A stretch of DNA of 64,000 nt from Nocardiopsis sp. FIRDI 009. Lineage in GTDB: Bacteria > Actinomycetota > Actinomycetes > Streptosporangiales > Streptosporangiaceae. The position numbers and the translations under genes were made by a program. The DNA is taken from NCBI RefSeq assembly GCF_003386285.1, contig NZ_QPNC01000006.1:62001-126000 (forward strand). The letters run 5' to 3'. Below, piece by piece: positions 63,296 to 64,000 of this stretch (position 1 is the stretch's first letter; the number at the start of each line of letters is the position of its first letter). Below the pieces are notes generated by a model, which had not been told where the DNA came from, made no database searches, and saw only the letters and a program-made list of their open reading frames with translations.

Positions 63296-64000
63296 TCAGG
63301 ACCCCTGGCCGAGTTGCCGGGAGATCTCGGCCAGCTGGGCCAGGCGCTGGTCCACCGGAGGATGCGTGGCGACCAGGCGGCTCATGCTGAAGCCCTTCCG
63401 GGTGAGGGCGGGGGCGAAGAAGAAGGCGTTGAACGGTTCGGCCTGCCGCAGGTCCCGGGTGGGGATGCGGGCCATGTCACCGGTGATCCTGGTGAGCGCG
63501 CTGCCCAGCGCCGACGGACGACCGGTCAGGTAGGCGGCGGAGCGGTCCGCCGACAGCTCCCGGTAGCGGGACAGCGCCCGGGTCAGCAGGAAACTCAGCG
63601 CCCACGCGACCGCGCTGACCAGCACCACCAGGAGCGCGATCACCGCGGGCGCCGGCCCGCCGTTGTTGCTCCGCCCCCCGGCGGCCCCGCTGAACGCGGC
63701 GAAGCGCAGGCCCGCCTGGGTCAGGAAGCCCGCGACGATGCCGAGGAACCCGGCGACGGTCATGACCATGACGTCGCGGTGCGCCACGTGGGACAGCTCG
63801 TGCGCCAGGACCGCCTCCAGCTCCCGGCCCTCCAGGCGCCGGAGGAGCCCGGTGGTCACACAGATCACGGAGCTCTTCTCGCTGTGCCCGGTCGCGAAGG
63901 CGTTGGGCACGTCGGAGTCGGCGATCCCGACGCGCGGTTTGGCCATGTCGGCCATGGCGCACAGCCGGTCGATCACGGCGTGCAGCTCGGGCGCCTGCTG
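63296..64000 (-). CDS. htpX: Zinc metalloprotease HtpX, C-terminal part
   Basis: A membrane protease degrading misfolded membrane proteins. The visible 234 residues (gene start lies beyond base 64000) contain the zinc site HELSHVAHRD, the preceding conserved IADSDVPNAFATGHSEKS, two membrane segments (VMVMTVAGFLGIVAGFL and AVIALLVVLVSAVAWALSFLL) and the third ligand region RYRELSADRSAAYLTG. The end SRLVATHPPVDQRLAQLAEIS is typical. It forms one unit with pspAB. Confidence 0.95.
   Translation of the reverse strand, partial: QQAPELHAVIDRLCAMADMAKPRVGIADSDVPNAFATGHSEKSSVICVTTGLLRRLEGRELEAVLAHELSHVAHRDVMVMTVAGFLGIVAGFLTQAGLRFAAFSGAAGGRSNNGGPAPAVIALLVVLVSAVAWALSFLLTRALSRYRELSADRSAAYLTGRPSALGSALTRITGDMARIPTRDLRQAEPFNAFFFAPALTRKGFSMSRLVATHPPVDQRLAQLAEISRQLGQGS

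Overview
The window is very GC-rich, uses GTG and even TTG starts freely, and carries almost only core genes packed tightly on both strands. A BldD with its c-di-GMP signature, a MacRS-like two-component pair, a PASTA kinase with an Rv2175c-type partner, mannosyltransferase PimB', an actinobacterial qcrCAB/ctaCDEF respiratory set and a DasR-type operator all point to a filamentous actinomycete. The combination of PyrK with class 1B PyrD fits Nocardiopsaceae (Nocardiopsis, Streptomonospora, Thermobifida relatives) better than Streptomyces. That family placement is an inference. No mobile element, CRISPR array, rRNA or tRNA was seen.

Left part (1-10.4 kb): the de novo pyrimidine operon pyrR-pyrB-pyrC-carA-carB-pyrK-pyrD-pyrF runs on the minus strand. 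It is headed by an RNA loop matching the PyrR-binding consensus that contains the ribosome-binding site of pyrR. Divergently placed is bldD, with a good promoter and a BldD-like box at its expected transcription start. Next come a GNAT acetyltransferase overlapping metF tail to tail, DUF817 and DUF418 membrane proteins, a polyprenyl diphosphate synthase and an NmrA-like protein. A thiamine locus follows: thiE on the minus strand and a TPP riboswitch driving thiO-thiS-thiG.

Middle (18-37 kb): an Rv2175c-like DNA-binding protein, a PASTA Ser/Thr kinase, a MacR-like regulator, phosphofructokinase (PPi-type residues, DasR-like site over its -10 box), thiI, and DAHP synthase preceded by an aromatic-rich leader peptide and attenuator hairpin. 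After these lie a YuiH/sulfite-oxidase-like protein, a MacS-like kinase, an esterase pair, an acyltransferase, ROK glucokinase and a long-chain acyl-CoA ligase.

Right part (37-64 kb): qcrB-qcrA-qcrC-ctaE (minus), a degenerate receiver protein, trpD, a repeat element, an Lrp-type ligand-binding protein, rhomboid protease, a DEDD exonuclease/GIY-YIG fusion, a zinc-ribbon/NYN pair, two NlpC/P60 paralogues, pimB, an L,D-transpeptidase lipoprotein, ctaC-ctaD-ctaF, tusA, rpsD, a PfkB kinase, iscA, glycerate kinase, pspAB and htpX (cut by the window end). Gene content resembles the Mycobacterium tuberculosis Rv2172-Rv2205 neighbourhood as I remember it.

Two themes recur. Many genes appear leaderless, with a TAnnnT box 6-7 nt before the start codon. 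Several operons end in long, almost loop-free perfect palindromes. The most interesting items are the aroF leader peptide/attenuator, the DasR-like operator at pfk, the PyrR loop, a MITE-like repeat flanked by 25-bp direct repeats, an acidic insertion in QcrC, and an AT-rich palindrome upstream of glycerate kinase.
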